Origin: CBDUBS01 sp965365445
GTDB lineage: Bacteria > Bacteroidota > Rhodothermia > Rhodothermales > DASSAV01
Direction: 5' to 3'
Length of the DNA: 5,217 nt
Assembly (NCBI GenBank): GCA_965365445.1
Contig: CBDUBS010000241.1
Location: forward strand, 1 to 5,217
Every line of letters starts with the position of its first letter. The first letter of the stretch is position 1. Made by a program: the position numbers and the translations under genes. Under the pieces are notes generated by a model. It was not told the DNA's origin and searched no databases. It saw nothing but the letters and a program-made list of their open reading frames with translations. Below, piece by piece: positions 1-5,217 of this stretch.

Positions 1-982
1 CGTCCGCGAGGCGTTCAACCCGACGGCCGTGGTCGCCGGGGTGGGAACGGGTGTATTTCTGTTTACCATTCAGTACGGAGTGCAACGGGGCCTGTTCTCG
101 AACGAAGCCGGGCAGGGTTCGGCGCCAATCGCCCACTCGGCCGCGAAAACCGACGAGCCGGTATCCGAGGGCGTCGTGGCGCTGCTCGAACCGTTCATCG
201 ATACCATCATCATTTGCACCATGACCGGCCTCGTGATCGTCATGACCGGCGCATGGGAAGCGCGCGTGCCTACCGCTATCGACCTGGGCGCGGCCAACGT
301 ATCGTATGTCGGTGCGGCGCCCAACGGAAATATGATACCCGTACCGGCGCCGGATTCCATACGCTACGCAGCGGGCAGGGTAGAAGAAGGGGGGCGTCTG
401 GCCTATTACGATGTGGCCGTGGAGCCGCTCTTTACCGACGCCGCCCAGACGCAGCCGTTTACCGGCACCCTGTATCCGGGCCGGCGCCTCGCCCGCTCCG
501 CCGACGGCTCGAACCTGACCACCATTTACGGGGCCGCCGTCCGCAACAGCTCTCCCCTCACGACGCTCGGCTTCGAGCGGGGCCTGAGCCCGCTCGGCCT
601 CCAGGGCCTCGGCCGATACATCGTCATCATCAGTGTGCTCCTGTTCGCCCTTTCCACGGCCATTTCCTGGAGCTACTACGGCGACCGCTGCGCCAACTAC
701 CTCTTTGGTACGAAGGGCATACTGCCCTACAAGTTCGTGTACCTCGTGATGCACTTCATCGGGGCGACCCTCGCCGTTACGACCGTGTGGGATCTCGGTG
801 ATACGGCCCTTTCGCTCGTCACGCTGCCCAACGTGCTTTCGCTCATCCTCCTCTCGGGCGTCGTCAAAAAGATGACCGACAGCTACTTCGAGCGAAAACC
901 ATGGGTCGAAAACGGAGAGGTCCACAAGCGCGTAGTTGAGGAGCGCCGAATAAAGAAACACCCCGGCGCACCCCCCTCCTGA
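1..982 (+). CDS. AGCS-family sodium:alanine/glycine symporter, C-terminal part (5' end outside window)
   Basis: Secondary transporter of the inner membrane that takes up alanine or glycine with Na+ (family knowledge; substrate not readable here). The frame is open from base 2, so the GTG at 29 is internal and the N-terminal half lies outside the window. Numbering from that GTG, residues 17-36 carry the conserved AGCS block RGLFSNEAGQGSAPIAH, followed by EPFIDTIIICTMTGLVIV (54-71), LLFALSTAISWSYYGDR (204-220) and a LPNVLSLILLSG helix (266-277). Membrane segments lie at about 2-17, 50-75, 196-216, 233-254 and 258-280, followed by a charged tail of about 35 residues. Between TGAW (73-76) and LTTLGF (177-182) is a polar loop of about 100 residues, much longer than in short AGCS proteins. 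upp follows after 29 bp. Family call is secure; the substrate is inferred. Confidence 0.93.
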   Translation, partial: VREAFNPTAVVAGVGTGVFLFTIQYGVQRGLFSNEAGQGSAPIAHSAAKTDEPVSEGVVALLEPFIDTIIICTMTGLVIVMTGAWEARVPTAIDLGAANVSYVGAAPNGNMIPVPAPDSIRYAAGRVEEGGRLAYYDVAVEPLFTDAAQTQPFTGTLYPGRRLARSADGSNLTTIYGAAVRNSSPLTTLGFERGLSPLGLQGLGRYIVIISVLLFALSTAISWSYYGDRCANYLFGTKGILPYKFVYLVMHFIGATLAVTTVWDLGDTALSLVTLPNVLSLILLSGVVKKMTDSYFERKPWVENGEVHKRVVEERRIKKHPGAPPS

Positions 983-1011
983 ACCCGTTAACATCTCCGT
1001 ATGCCTACCGG

Positions 1012-1647
1012 ATGGCTACCGTAACCGTCGTCGATCATCCCCTGCTCAAGCGGGATCTTTCCATCCTGCGCCGCTCCGAAACAGGCCACGGCCTGTTTCG
1101 GGCCACGTTGTCCAATGCGGCGGCCATCCTGGCCTATGAGGCCATGCGCGGCCTCGCCCTGAACGAGAGGCCCATTCAGACCCCTCTCGAAGAAACCATC
1201 GGCTACGAGCTGGCCGACGAGGTGATCGTCATCCCCATCCTTCGGGCGGGGCTGGGTATGGTGGACGGTTTCGTCCGCTTCCTTCCGGAAGCCCGCATCG
1301 GCCATCTCGGAATGTACCGCGACGAAAAAACCCACCGCCCGGTCGATTACTTCAGCCGCATCCCGGAAAACATCGACCGCCGCCGGGTGTTCATCGTCGA
1401 TCCGATGCTGGCGACGGGCGGCAGCGCCATCGGTGCGGTGAGCCACCTGAAACGGCTCGGGGCCCGGCAATTTACATTTGTCTGCATCGTGGCCGCCCCG
1501 GAAGGCATCGAGGCGCTCACGGAGGCCCATCCCGACGTGCCGATCTTTACGGCCACCCTGGACCGCCAACTCGACGCGAACGCCTACATCCGCCCCGGCC
1601 TCGGCGACGCCGGCGACCGCATCTTCGGCACCGGTTCGCACGGCTGA
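1012..1647 (+). CDS. upp: Uracil phosphoribosyltransferase
   Basis: Cytosolic pyrimidine-salvage enzyme: uracil + PRPP gives UMP + diphosphate. The 211 residues match the usual length of about 208 and the whole chain follows the family: VDHPLLKRDLSILR (7-20), PILRAGLGMVDG (75-86), MYRDEKT (101-107), the PRPP-binding loop IVDPMLATGGSA (128-139), VAAPEGIEAL (160-169), and the C-terminal uracil-binding block YIRPGLGDAGDRIFGT (192-207). No catalytic block is missing. The ATG at 1012 is the only reasonable start: no in-frame start lies between it and the symporter stop, and the HPL block begins nine residues in. There is no Shine-Dalgarno sequence. It is separated by 29 bp from the upstream symporter gene, so co-transcription is likely, and it converges on the SDR gene with a 28-bp gap. 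Confidence 0.98.
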   Translation: MATVTVVDHPLLKRDLSILRRSETGHGLFRATLSNAAAILAYEAMRGLALNERPIQTPLEETIGYELADEVIVIPILRAGLGMVDGFVRFLPEARIGHLGMYRDEKTHRPVDYFSRIPENIDRRRVFIVDPMLATGGSAIGAVSHLKRLGARQFTFVCIVAAPEGIEALTEAHPDVPIFTATLDRQLDANAYIRPGLGDAGDRIFGTGSHG

Positions 1648-1650
1648 TGC

Positions 1651-1672
1651 CCCCGAGGAAAGCCCGTTGGGG
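1651..1672 (+). terminator. Weak hairpin between convergent upp and SDR genes
   Basis: CCCCGA (1651-1656) can pair with TTGGGG (1667-1672), giving four G-C pairs, one G.U and one A-U around a 10-nt loop in the upp transcript. It sits 3 bp after the upp stop, in the 28-bp convergent gap, which suits a transcription end. No U-run follows, so it is not a classical intrinsic terminator, and on the opposite strand the wobble becomes a mismatch. This is only a possible 3'-end structure. Confidence 0.2.
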
Positions 1673-1675
1673 AGT

Positions 1676-2500
1676 TCAGAGCAGGTGTTTCACCCTTCCG
1701 CCGTCTACCGGCAGGGCTACCCCGGTAATGTATCCCGCCGGGCCGCCGGCCAGGAAGGTCAGCGCGGCGGCAAACTCCTCCGGTTGGGCAATCCGTTTCA
1801 GCGCCGTGGCGGAGGCGTACCCGGCCTCGACGTCTGCCACGGACTGGCCCGTTTTCCGGCTGGTGTTTTCGGCGAGCGCCTTGAGCCGCTCGGTGCGGGT
1901 GTAACCCGGAAGCAGGGTGTTCACGGTAATACCCTCCGGCCCCAGTTCCTCCGCGAGGCTTTTGGCGAAGCCCTGCACTCCGGCCCGGGCCGCGTTGGAG
2001 AGGTACAGGTTCGGTATGGGCTGCTTGGCCGACACCGAGGTAATCATCAGGATGCGGGCGTGGCCCTGCCCGCCCCCCGGTGGACGGGCGCTCCGGCGCA
2101 GAGCGGGCAGGGCGTGCCGCACCAGGTTGACCGTACTCATCAGGTTCAGTTCGAGCGCGTTCCGCCAGTCGTCTGCGCTGAAATCGTCGATGAAACCCGC
2201 CGGAGGCCCCCCGGCGTTCGTCACGAGGATATGCAGCCCGCCGAACCGTTCCACCGTATCGGCTATTGCCCGCTCGATCTGCTCCTCATTCGTCACGTCG
2301 CAGACGAGCGGCAGCACGCGCTCCGGCCCGATGCCGGCGGCTTCGGCTACACGCCGGGCCGCCGCCCGGATCCGCTCCTCGTTGCGGGAGCACAGGGCTA
2401 CCCGGCAGCCCTCGCGGGCCAGGGCTACGGCGGAGGCCAGGCCCAGCCCGCTGCTGGCCCCGGCGATGAACGCGATCCGGTCGGTAAGATGCAGATCCAT
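1676..2500 (-). CDS. Atypical SDR-family oxidoreductase (FabG-like, degenerate active site)
   Basis: Rossmann-fold protein of the short-chain dehydrogenase/reductase superfamily, 274 residues, probably cytosolic; substrate unknown. The nucleotide-binding loop is AGASSGLG (13-20), with Ala where classical SDRs have Thr. CDVT (67-70) and NAGG (95-98) are present, as are Asn119 in ELNLM and Ser155 in ITSVS. Aligning SNAARAGVQGFAKSLA (168-183) to the classical YxASK helix puts Ser168 at the catalytic Tyr position and Arg172 at the Lys position. The PG turn (198-199) and C-terminal ITGVALPVDGG (258-268) are normal. A Gly/Pro-rich insertion (PPGGGQGH, 140-147) precedes the Ser-bearing strand. These traits fit the SDR subgroup usually annotated as BKR-like or 3-oxoacyl-ACP reductase-like, whose members deviate from the standard tetrad. 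The fabG label would be unsafe. The gene is divergent from ridA across 112 bp. Confidence 0.9.
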   Translation of the reverse strand: MDLHLTDRIAFIAGASSGLGLASAVALAREGCRVALCSRNEERIRAAARRVAEAAGIGPERVLPLVCDVTNEEQIERAIADTVERFGGLHILVTNAGGPPAGFIDDFSADDWRNALELNLMSTVNLVRHALPALRRSARPPGGGQGHARILMITSVSAKQPIPNLYLSNAARAGVQGFAKSLAEELGPEGITVNTLLPGYTRTERLKALAENTSRKTGQSVADVEAGYASATALKRIAQPEEFAAALTFLAGGPAGYITGVALPVDGGRVKHLL

Positions 2501-2533
2501 CAGAGTAATGGGAAAAGGATGCGAAGATGGTTC

Positions 2534-2564
2534 CTTATAAAAATATTCGCTTGTTAAAGGACAA
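2534..2564 (-). promoter_or_regulatory. Possible promoter of the SDR gene
   Basis: The divergent gap contains an AT-rich patch (about 2531-2558) in otherwise GC-rich DNA. Read on the minus strand, TATAAG (2539-2534) could be a -10 element, with TTGTCC (2564-2559) as a -35 element at a long 19-bp spacing; transcription would start about 25-30 nt before the SDR ATG. The overlapping TATTTTTA resembles the Bacteroidota -7 element TAnnTTTG with one mismatch, but I see no well-spaced upstream TTTG box. No clear promoter for ridA was found on the plus strand. Confidence 0.3.
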
Positions 2565-2566
2565 GC
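2549..2566. repeat. Small inverted repeat in the SDR/ridA divergent region
   Basis: GCTTGT (2549-2554) and ACAAGC (2561-2566) are perfect 6-bp inverted arms around TAAAGG. The repeat lies 48 bp after the SDR start codon and 46 bp before the ridA start, and it overlaps the candidate -35 element of the SDR gene. This placement would suit an operator for a dimeric regulator. A 6-bp repeat can occur by chance, and no regulator gene is visible. Confidence 0.3.
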
Positions 2567-2612
2567 CGGGGCGCAAGTTACGTGTGTTGGATCACCCTAT
2601 CGACCCCCGGCC

Positions 2613-3017
2613 ATGATTCATCACAAAACCGTCGCCAACCCCCGCTCGCGCATTCGCACCGAACTCGCTCCGGCCGCCATCGGGCCCTATACCCAGGCCG
2701 TCCTCGTCGGGGAAACAATGTACTGTTCCGGACAGATCGGGCTCGACCCGGAAACGGGCCACCTGTTGACCGCCGGCATCGAGGCTGAAACGGAACGAGC
2801 GCTGGACAACCTCGGCGCCGTGCTCCGGGCCGCCGGAATGGATTACGAGCACGTCGTTCGGTGCACCGTGTACCTGACGGACATGAACGATTACGCCCAG
2901 ATGAACGAGGTGTACGCCCGGTACTTCAGCGAATGGCCTCCCGCCCGCGAAGCGGTTCAGGTTTCGGGCCTGCCCCGTGGCGCGCGGGTCGAAATTTCCT
3001 GCGTGGCCGTTCGATAG
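2613..3017 (+). CDS. ridA: RidA family enamine/imine deaminase
   Basis: Small cytosolic YjgF/YER057c/UK114-family protein that hydrolyses reactive 2-aminoacrylate-derived enamines/imines to 2-keto acids and ammonia, protecting PLP enzymes; family members form trimers. At 134 residues it is slightly longer than E. coli RidA (128), the extra length being at the N-terminus. Key blocks: APAAIGPYTQAV (19-30) with Tyr26; SGQIGLDPETG (39-49); PPAREAVQVSGLP (109-121), where Arg112 matches the catalytic Arg105 of E. coli RidA; and VEIS (126-129), where Glu127 matches Glu120. The reactive Cys107 position of E. coli is Ala114 here. Retained Arg and Glu point to a true RidA-type deaminase. The ATG at 2613 is the only conventional start before the GPY block; it lacks a Shine-Dalgarno sequence. 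The gene stands alone on this strand and converges on the lipoprotein gene with a 2-bp gap. Confidence 0.95.
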   Translation: MIHHKTVANPRSRIRTELAPAAIGPYTQAVLVGETMYCSGQIGLDPETGHLLTAGIEAETERALDNLGAVLRAAGMDYEHVVRCTVYLTDMNDYAQMNEVYARYFSEWPPAREAVQVSGLPRGARVEISCVAVR

Positions 3018-3042
3018 GTTTATTTTACCTCGATCTCGAACG
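3008..3042. terminator. Inverted repeat spanning the convergent ridA/lipoprotein stops
   Basis: CGTTCGA (3008-3014) and TCGAACG (3036-3042) are perfect 7-bp inverted arms. Nested inside, AGGT (3016-3019) and ACCT (3027-3030) flank the loop TTATTTT. The structure covers both stop codons and the 2-bp gap, and being symmetric it could form in either transcript. That suits a bidirectional 3' end or barrier. There is no U-tract after the stem, so it is not a canonical intrinsic terminator. Confidence 0.35.
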
Positions 3043-3550
3043 TCACACGCGTCTCCAGGTCGTAGTCGTCGCCGGGGATGCCGGGCGGAGCACGTAGCTC
3101 CAGAACGGCCCCGAACGGCTTGCCCTTGAGCAAATCGGCCACGTTAGCCGACGCCTCGGGAGCCAGCAGCACCGATCGGCCGGTCGGTTTCAGGGCGAGT
3201 CGGGCCACCGTCAATCCGGTCGTCCCCTCCGTCAACTGGAGCAGCGCCTCCGATACGATCGCATCGAGGCCCACCGAGGCCTGGCCCGTGTATTTCATCT
3301 CGACCAGGGTAACCCGGGCGGCCTGAATATCGGATTTCGCGTACCCGTCGAGGTCGTTCTGCAAATCGGCGGTCGCCACCGAGGGGATGATCGTAAGCTT
3401 GCCCCCGTTCACCTGGTCGGAGCTGAATGAAAACCGGAACGCGACGTCCTTCATGAGGACGACCGGAACGGCGGGTTCGTCCACAACGGAACTGCATCCG
3501 GCCCACGGCAACCACAGTAGAAACAGGAACGGCGTAAAACGACGAATCAT
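3020..3550 (-). CDS. Predicted small lipoprotein of unknown function
   Basis: No family recognised. The 176-residue product begins MIRRFTPFLF, a basic start followed by a hydrophobic stretch, and reaches Cys19 in LPWAGC, which resembles a lipobox although Trp at -3 is unusual. This predicts export and lipid anchoring in the envelope. The mature part (20-176) is polar, with alternating strands such as KLTIIPSV (51-58), RVTLVEMKY (79-87), GLTVARLAL (112-120) and a final TRVTFEIEVK (167-176), suggesting a beta-sandwich-like fold; no catalytic motif is seen. The frame runs open upstream to an ATG at 3679, but that would overlap apt by 86 bp and bury the signal peptide, so the ATG at 3550 is preferred. 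It is third in the amidase-apt-lipoprotein run, 43 bp after apt. It may be co-transcribed, but nothing links it mechanistically to either gene. Confidence 0.8.
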   Translation of the reverse strand: MIRRFTPFLFLLWLPWAGCSSVVDEPAVPVVLMKDVAFRFSFSSDQVNGGKLTIIPSVATADLQNDLDGYAKSDIQAARVTLVEMKYTGQASVGLDAIVSEALLQLTEGTTGLTVARLALKPTGRSVLLAPEASANVADLLKGKPFGAVLELRAPPGIPGDDYDLETRVTFEIEVK

Positions 3551-3581
3551 CGGCGTCAGGGTTGATCGTTTTTCGACGCCG
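3551..3581 (-). promoter_or_regulatory. Hairpin abutting the lipoprotein start codon
   Basis: On the minus strand CGGCGTC (3581-3575) and GACGCCG (3557-3551) form a perfect 7-bp, mostly G-C inverted repeat around a 17-nt A-rich loop. The 3' arm touches the lipoprotein ATG directly (3550-3548). It fills most of the 43-bp gap after apt. No T-run follows, so it is unlikely to be an intrinsic terminator. In mRNA it could limit ribosome access to the lipoprotein start or protect processed ends. The repeat is certain; its function is inferred. Confidence 0.4.
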
Positions 3582-3593
3582 GGGGTGGCTTCG

Positions 3594-4121
3594 TCACACC
3601 CGGATGACCGAGTGGATACGAAGCCCGGGATCGAGCAGCCGGCGGCCGTTGAGAAAATCGAGCTCGATGAAGAACGCATACCCTACCACTTTGGCTCCCG
3701 TACTTCGGGCCAGTCGCTCGGTAGCCAGCGCCGTGCCGCCGGTGGCGATGACGTCGTCGTGGATGAGCACCCGGTCGTTCGGCCCGAGCGCATCGGTGTG
3801 CATCTCCACGACATCCGATCCGTATTCCAGATCGTATTCTTCCCGGAGCGTCCGGTAGGGCAGCTTGCCGCGCTTGCGTACCGGCACGAAGCCCGCTCCG
3901 AGGCGTTCGGCCAGCATACCTCCCAGGATGAAACCCCGGGCTTCGATCCCTATTACGCGCGTGATGCCGGCTTCGGCAAACGGCGCGGCCAGGTGCCCGA
4001 CCGTGCCGGCCAGCAGATCCGGGTCGGCAAGCACCGGCGTAATGTCCATGAACCGGATGCCGGGCTTTGGAAAGTCGGGAATGGTCCGGATGGCATTCCG
4101 GACGGCTTCGATGGAGGCCAT
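3594..4121 (-). CDS. apt: Adenine phosphoribosyltransferase
   Basis: Cytosolic purine-salvage enzyme: adenine + PRPP gives AMP + diphosphate. The 175 residues are near the usual 170-183. Family blocks run in order: IRTIPDFPKPGIRFMDITPV (11-30), GIEARGFILGG (58-68), FVPVRKRGKLPYRT (78-91), the flexible-loop region YDLEYGSDVVEMH (96-108), and the PRPP-binding motif VLIHDDVIATGGTA (118-131) with the acidic pair Asp122/Asp123. His121 in place of the Val of E. coli Apt is, from memory, common in Bacteroidota Apt proteins, so it is not a defect. The ATG at 4121 gives the normal N-terminal spacing to the PKPG block. It starts 8 bp (CTTTTTTC) after the amidase stop with no Shine-Dalgarno sequence, so co-transcription with the amidase is very likely and translational coupling possible. 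Confidence 0.98.
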   Translation of the reverse strand: MASIEAVRNAIRTIPDFPKPGIRFMDITPVLADPDLLAGTVGHLAAPFAEAGITRVIGIEARGFILGGMLAERLGAGFVPVRKRGKLPYRTLREEYDLEYGSDVVEMHTDALGPNDRVLIHDDVIATGGTALATERLARSTGAKVVGYAFFIELDFLNGRRLLDPGLRIHSVIRV

Positions 4122-4129
4122 GAAAAAAG

Positions 4130-5217
4130 TTACCTATCGGTGGCGAGGGCGATTTCGCGTTCGTACCGCTCCTTGAAGAGCGCTACCGACCGGAAGATAG
4201 CATCCACGAGGGTGCGTTGCCCGTTCGGGCTCGTAAGAAATGCAGCCTCACGCCTGTTGGTCAGAAAACCGAGCTCGACCAGCACGGCCGGCATGGAGGC
4301 GTTCCAGAGGACGTAAAACCCGGCCTGCTTTACCCCCCGGCTAAACCGGAACGCTTCCTGAAAGCCCAGTTCGATCTGCCCGGCCAGTTCTTCGCTTTTG
4401 TGCAGGTAGGCGCTCTGGGCCAGCGTTTTCAGGATGAGCGCCCCTTCGTCGTAACCGGCATATCGGTCGGCTTCTGATTCCAGGGTCACCACACTGTTTT
4501 CACGCTCCATGACCTCCCGGGCGGCGTCGCTGCGGTGCGGTCCCAGAATGAACGTTTCCGTGCCGGCGGCTTCGGGGCTCGGGGCGGCATTAGCGTGAAT
4601 CGAGATGAACAGCTTGGCATGGACCGTGTTGGCAAGCCGGGTGCGCTCCCCGAGGGCGAGAAACCGGTCGTCGGTGCGCGTATAGACGACATGCACGCCG
4701 AGTTCCTCCTTTACCCTTCGGCCCAGCGCCAGCGCGGCGGCGAGCGTTACGTCCTTCTCCCGAACGCCGTTCGCTACGGCGCCGGTATCTTTCCCCCCGT
4801 GCCCCGCGTCGATGACGACCGTATCGAACGACCACCGGGCGGCGGGGCCTGAGGGCGGAAGCTCGGGAAGCAAGCGGAAATACAGGAATACGTCGTCGCT
4901 CCCGGCATCGCGAAAGGCGGTTGCTTCAATCCGCTCCCCCTCTTCCAGCCGGAACCGGAAAACCAGATGCCTGCCCCTGGGCTGAACGTGGTACGCCAGC
5001 ACGGGCGCGGCGGGCGCTCCGGCCGCATACCGTTCCGACAGGCTGGACTGAAACACGACGAACTCCACGAACCCCCCCTCCGTGCGTTTCGGGGCGGAGT
5101 ACCCGGCGACTCGCTGCGAAGCCTCGATGCGCACCACGATGCCGCTCCCATCGGGCGGCGCCGTAAAACTGCACCGCTCGATGCGACCATCCGCCCGGAC
5201 CGGTCCGGCCGCAACGA
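4130..5217 (-). CDS. N-acetylmuramoyl-L-alanine amidase, Amidase_3 type (N-terminus outside window)
   Basis: Zinc hydrolase that cuts the amide bond between N-acetylmuramic acid and L-alanine in peptidoglycan; expected in the periplasm or envelope. The frame stays open to the right edge, so the GTG at 5137 is probably internal; 361 residues are visible. Numbering from that GTG, the Amidase_3 domain covers about 104-325: VVIDAGHGG (107-115) with Zn ligand His113, Glu127 in GVREKD, His181 in SIHAN, and catalytic Glu288 in VLVELGFLTN. Between SIHAN and GVKQAGFYVL (268-277) lies a segment containing MERENSVV (210-217) and a helical stretch (231-262), matching the insert that occludes the active site in AmiB/AmiC-type enzymes. 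The preceding region, roughly 1-90 plus residues upstream of the GTG, is beta-rich and may be an AMIN-like wall-targeting domain. Any signal peptide would lie outside the window. apt follows by 8 bp. Confidence 0.95.
   Translation of the reverse strand, partial: VAAGPVRADGRIERCSFTAPPDGSGIVVRIEASQRVAGYSAPKRTEGGFVEFVVFQSSLSERYAAGAPAAPVLAYHVQPRGRHLVFRFRLEEGERIEATAFRDAGSDDVFLYFRLLPELPPSGPAARWSFDTVVIDAGHGGKDTGAVANGVREKDVTLAAALALGRRVKEELGVHVVYTRTDDRFLALGERTRLANTVHAKLFISIHANAAPSPEAAGTETFILGPHRSDAAREVMERENSVVTLESEADRYAGYDEGALILKTLAQSAYLHKSEELAGQIELGFQEAFRFSRGVKQAGFYVLWNASMPAVLVELGFLTNRREAAFLTSPNGQRTLVDAIFRSVALFKERYEREIALATDR

Noticed and set aside
987..992. GTTAAC palindrome between the symporter gene and upp as an operator
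   Set aside because: A 6-bp palindrome alone is too short to support a regulatory claim, and the 29-bp gap suggests simple co-transcription.
1001..1024. Seven-residue mini-frame (MPTGWLP) overlapping the upp start
   Set aside because: It could be a leader peptide, but such short frames are common by chance and there is no attenuator-like structure or repeated regulatory codon.
988..1641. Long minus-strand open frame opposite upp, 217 codons
   Set aside because: It mirrors nearly the whole of upp, shows no recognisable family or motif, and is expected from third-position GC bias. The plus strand encodes a complete UPRT.
1478..2557. Long plus-strand open frame, 359 codons, across the end of upp and the whole SDR gene
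   Set aside because: It is low-complexity, rich in Arg, Pro and Gly, without family resemblance, and overlaps two well-supported genes.
3551..3679. Upstream extension of the lipoprotein frame to an ATG at 3679
   Set aside because: It would overlap apt by 86 bp, add a Ser-rich non-conserved leader and place the signal peptide internally. The start at 3550 is far more plausible.
3755..3760. His121 in the Apt PRPP motif (IHDD) as a possible defect
   Set aside because: The two aspartates and the ATGGTA part are intact, and this variant is, to my knowledge, common in Bacteroidota Apt proteins.
3387..4316. Plus-strand open frame of 309 codons opposite the lipoprotein, apt and the amidase end
   Set aside because: It crosses three minus-strand genes and their gaps and has no coherent domain; it is a GC-bias shadow.
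5135..5137. GTG as the true start of the amidase
   Set aside because: The frame stays open to the window edge and the residues upstream continue the same strand-rich style, and no signal peptide follows the GTG, so it is treated as internal.
1..5217. A dedicated new system linking upp, the SDR, ridA, apt, the amidase and the symporter
   Set aside because: The genes lie on both strands in at least four transcription units, and five of the seven belong to common housekeeping families. Nothing in spacing or fusion ties them into one pathway.

Overview
The window is a compact, GC-rich chromosomal housekeeping segment. By eye it looks to be from the Bacteroidota/Rhodothermota lineage (Rhodothermales-like). 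Three things support this. The amidase has the Bacteroidota-style C-terminal half (an SIHAN block, then a long helical insert, then a GVKQAGFYVL-type block). Apt carries the IHDD version of the PRPP motif. None of the five visible start codons has a Shine-Dalgarno sequence, as is common in that group. The assignment is an inference from protein style and was not checked against a database.

Layout from left to right: (1) the 3' part of an AGCS-family sodium:alanine/glycine symporter gene (+), cut by the left edge; (2) upp, uracil phosphoribosyltransferase (+), 29 bp downstream and probably co-transcribed; (3) a convergent SDR-fold oxidoreductase gene (-) of an atypical subgroup without the usual Tyr/Lys catalytic pair; (4) a 112-bp divergent intergenic region with an AT-rich promoter-like patch and a small inverted repeat; (5) ridA (+), an enamine/imine deaminase; (6) a minus-strand cluster, read right to left: N-acetylmuramoyl-L-alanine amidase (cut by the right edge), apt (8 bp downstream) and a small predicted lipoprotein of unknown function (43 bp downstream), which ends 2 bp from the convergent end of ridA. 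No stretch over 300 bp lacks a gene.

Functionally this is nucleobase salvage (upp for uracil, apt for adenine, both using PRPP), amino-acid uptake, removal of reactive imines formed from amino acids (ridA), and cell-wall remodelling with an envelope lipoprotein. These look like neighbouring housekeeping genes and not one dedicated pathway. I see no RNA gene, CRISPR array, insertion sequence, phage gene or defence system, and no convincing new biological system. The points most worth a second look are the degenerate SDR active site, a hairpin whose 3' arm abuts the lipoprotein start codon, an inverted repeat spanning the nearly abutting ridA and lipoprotein stops, and a roughly 100-residue loop in the symporter.
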